64,000 nt of DNA from Siderastrea siderea. Taxonomy: Eukaryota; Cnidaria; Anthozoa; Scleractinia; Rhizangiidae. The position numbers were made by a program, and so were the translations under genes. Positions within the stretch are counted from its first letter, which is position 1, and each line of letters begins with the position of its first letter. The notes under the pieces are model-generated. The model was not told the DNA's origin. It did no database searches and saw only the letters and a list, made by a program, of their open reading frames with translations. The DNA lies in the NCBI GenBank assembly GCA_964030785.1, contig OZ034968.1:33056686-33120685 (forward strand), in the 5' to 3' direction. Positions 61,126 through 64,000 of this stretch are shown here, piece after piece.

Positions 61126-61898
61126 CGGTAAAGACCCCTGGTGCGTGCCGGCCTTTAAGCAAGAACTGTCTGAAATATTAATTTTAACAGCAACACTGTA
61201 GTTAAAGCTTACTGAAAACAAAAAGGATGCTTTGTTGCCCTTTCACTTGGCCAACAAGTAAAGTATGATTCGCAGTCGAGTGAACAAAAACTACGTGTGT
61301 TGGCTGTTTACAATCTGAATGCACTGGAATAACGACAAATATAAAGCATCAAGCTAATGATCGATCGGAAAAGCTCTAAAAAGCTTTTCACTGAGCAGAA
61401 GTAATAAGTTCAACTAAGCGTATTTTTTCACAACAAAAGTCATGAGAATTTAAAAGCAGCATGTATAAAAATTACACGTACCTGAAATTATAGCCTGTTT
61501 GACTTGACAGTTGACCCAAATTTCTGAAGAAATTTGAAAATGAAAGCGGAGGAAATAGAGATGAAGTCTGTCGTTGACAATTTCTCTTTTGCCTGAAAGT
61601 AAAAAACGATTTCCTACAGCAGCTTCAATAAAGCTTTTATCCACTCAGACAGCTAAAATTAATATTGTATCGCTCTTGATGATGAAAACAAAATAAGGCT
61701 TTTGCTTTCATCTTCGATTAACATGCTCAATAGATTTGCACGATGCGGAAAACCACGTACCGTTTAAACGGTTTTTATAGTTTAGTGCCAACTGGAAAAT
61801 TATGATTTACTTTAATTTATAGGTCGACAGTTTTTAAGTATTTGGGCCTAACAGTCAAGCTCATTTGAAGGGCTAACATACGGTATATAGCTCGAATG
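61126..61898. other. Animal intergenic DNA, nothing recognised
   Basis: No gene, RNA or clear repeat structure seen. Confidence 0.45.
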
Positions 61899-62114
61899 CT
61901 AAGCTGAATAATCACAAACTATAGAAGGTCGAAGGACACGAACAGTAGTTAACTTGTCGAAATCGATTCCTGAGTTTTTGGCAGCAGAAACTCGCCCCCT
62001 CGCGCAATTCCTCTTTCCTAAGAATCCTGCATTCTCTGTGGCAGGGCAACTTAATACATCTTTTGCCCCGACACAGCTACAAAGTAATAAAATAGCATAA
62101 ATAATTTTTAACAT
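61899..62114 (-). CDS. Candidate small secreted protein or first exon
   Basis: The frame from the ATG at 62,114 begins with a good signal peptide, MLKIIYAILLLCSCVGA, followed by about 54 residues with several Cys (LSCPATENAG, KRNCARGR) and a stop at 61,899. No domain recognised. It could be a complete short secreted peptide or a first exon read into its intron. Low confidence. Confidence 0.35.
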   Translation of the reverse strand: MLKIIYAILLLCSCVGAKDVLSCPATENAGFLGKRNCARGRVSAAKNSGIDFDKLTTVRVLRPSIVCDYSA

Positions 62115-63073
62115 CAAACAAATTGACCCTGGTAACAACTTTTCATACAAACTTAGGTGCGTACAAAGGCACGTTTATCGTGCGATGTGAGAGTTCCAAC
62201 AGTCTAGATCTTGCGTGGGTTTTAAATTGACTGGACAGGCCGGCGTTTTGAGATCACAACTCTCCTGGGGAATAAAACAAACGTTTAGGGAGCTTTCGTG
62301 TATAAGGACTAACTCTTTCCCTGTCAACAGGAAGGCTCTGGTCCTTCAATAGCCAGGGTTTCCTTCAATAAAGTGTGTTGCATAATACAGTTGTAGTTCG
62401 TGACAGAAACAAACTTCTACGCCGCAACTGACCATTCTTATTATTACTTAATAATATTTCGTGGATCTCTAACATGCGAAGAGATACAGTTGCAACAATT
62501 TTGGAGAAATCGTCATTTGGCAATAACTGTATTAAATGTGACCGAGTGTGACCGCGAGCGTACAAATTTTGACTTCTTTGTCTTGCTCACGGATGAAAAC
62601 GGAACAAACACTATAATTAAAAGTGTAAAAATTAAGATCATACCTTAACAGTTGCCCAGCTTTAATTCTAGGGCTGTATTTCAACAGCTAACCAGCGGCA
62701 AATTTTACGGTTCTGCAACGGATTCTATCAATTTCGTAGTCTTCTTTCGTTCGTTTGCAGGCGGCGATCTCGTGAGCTAAAAGCCTGAAGAACTCCATTA
62801 TGTTGCGTGAAGAGAGTGACTATATTCATCGTAACAATCTGCTGACTAAGGAAACGCCAGTGACAAGTAAAAGAACGAAGACAAATCCAGGAAACGACAC
62901 CTGAAAAATACTACCGTCCATCTTGTTTTAAGTGTATAACCCTTGACCGCAACAGCACATTTCCTTCCTGGTCGTACCGGAAATGACATCTGAAATTTAA
63001 GCCAAAAATCCCTAACTTGCAAGTGACCAGTGATTTGATTGCCTTGCAAACGGGAATAGCTTTGACTGTTTTG
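62115..63073. other. Animal intergenic DNA
   Basis: The frame at 62,400-62,648 has no recognised domain. Nothing else supported. Confidence 0.4.
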
Positions 63074-63076
63074 CGT

Positions 63077-63479
63077 CCCCGGGGGGGGGGGGGGACTCCC
63101 ATATGAAAGGGACGGAGATGCTCGTCGCAAAATTAGAATTAAAACCCTAAAGGAGACCAATCGGGGCGTGGCTCAGGTTTTATTTGACCCCTAAAGGAGA
63201 CCATGCTTAAACAGACGACCAAATGAGAGATACAAGGATCAAAATTGCGCTCAAGATGTTTACATCGAATGCTGTATTCTGTTATTAGATTTTAGAAGCA
63301 CTGTCTTAAATCTTTAGTTTCCGTACATAGTCTACCCTAAGCGATACCTGTATGAGTAAAAATATTGGCTTTCTGTCCTGAACACCCTAAGTGAGACCAA
63401 AATCTGCAATTTACACCCCTAAGCGAGACGACGAGCATCCCTGTCCCTTTCATATGGGAGTCCCCCCCCCCCCCCGGGG
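63077..63479. repeat. TIR-bearing element with G/C-run ends
   Basis: Both ends carry a CCCC plus about 14-base G run, then ACTCCCATATGAAAGGGAC and a GATGCTCGTC word, in inverted orientation, giving terminal repeats of about 52 bases. Inside, CCCTAAAGGAGACC-like units recur about four times (63,144, 63,187, 63,388, 63,416). About 403 bp; no gene. Confidence 0.75.
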
Positions 63480-64000
63480 TTGCGTCTCACAGAATTACTA
63501 TAAAAAATAATATCTACAGGTACTAAAGGAGAACTCAAGGTTGGAAATTCCTAGACATACAGCAGGTGACCTTGCTATCACTGATATATATACTGTCGAC
63601 CACAATGCAACGCGCGCCTAAACGGAGGTTTCGTGGACCACGAAACCCCGAAGTTTTGCGTCGGCATTTGAAGGATGTGGAAATCTGTCTTCATCCAAGT
63701 CATCCTTCCGCAGAATGGATAGAGATTTTCTTATGGAGCTATGAAATGTATCAGGGAACTATTGGAGCAGTGTTGATTTAAAAAATGTTTTATTCTTCGG
63801 GTCACAAAAGCGACATTCGGACACTCGATGTTTCGCACAGCTCTCAACCGACAAGCGAGACCACGCGGAAAGTTTTTATTTATACTTCATATCAGAATAA
63901 TGTGGCTATGGACGATCTAGTGAGTTCATAGGGAGAAATAACAGAATTCTTATGGTTATGTGGTACTGAATGTGAGTGAATATCAAACTGACTACAGTAA
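63480..64000. other. Animal DNA at the window end
   Basis: A frame at about 63,605-63,781 encodes a basic peptide (MQRAPKRRFRGPRNPEVLRR). I do not recognise it. The window ends in non-coding sequence. Confidence 0.4.

Overview
The window is a mosaic of two kinds of DNA. About 1-27,900 and 54,300-64,000 are animal nuclear DNA, almost certainly from a cnidarian (coral or anemone type). They are intron-bearing and AT-rich, and full of fold-back MITEs, tRNA-derived SINEs, CR1/L2-like LINE remnants, a BEL/Pao remnant, a DUF3504/Crypton-type tyrosine recombinase and a degenerate copy of a cnidarian multi-copy gene family. One convincing host gene is present at 10,028-13,676: a two-exon gene joining a DZIP3-type HEPN domain to a B-box, coiled coil, filamin and NHL protein.

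About 28,050-54,300 is bacterial. Genes are tightly packed, with Shine-Dalgarno sites, GTG starts, lipobox and Sec signals, sigma70-type promoters, rho-independent terminators and a T-box leader. Gene content and composition suggest a low-GC Bacillota, probably a clostridium. Left to right it holds a rhodanese lipoprotein, a membrane protein and a UPF0489 protein; EAL and chemoreceptor genes; an XRE regulator; a secreted tyrosine phosphatase, a two-component system and a degenerate ABC transporter; a second phosphatase and a methyltransferase; a periplasmic-binding sensor kinase; T-box-argG-argH and a PHP phosphoesterase; a membrane diguanylate cyclase; marR and nitroreductase; glnA; and a truncated HD-GYP protein. 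Three genes (EAL, GGDEF, HD-GYP) concern cyclic di-GMP.

Two animal mobile-element fragments lie inside bacterial genes, with both halves of each gene still present. One is a DUF3504/Crypton-like fold-back element at 34,764-35,822, in the signal-peptide region of the first phosphatase. The other is a 5'-truncated LINE at about 48,391-49,514, in the GGDEF domain. A simple contaminant join would not produce this. It suggests that the bacterial block was integrated into the animal genome and then hit by host transposons.

Decay is uneven. The chemoreceptor, phosphatase 1, response regulator, ABC ATPase, permease, nitroreductase and GGDEF genes are broken. The argG, argH, glnA, EAL, sensor-kinase, rhodanese and PHP frames are open. 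Several breaks fall in short homopolymers, so sequencing error cannot be separated from real decay here. Database and read-level checks would be needed to confirm the taxonomy and the integration; everything here is read from sequence alone.
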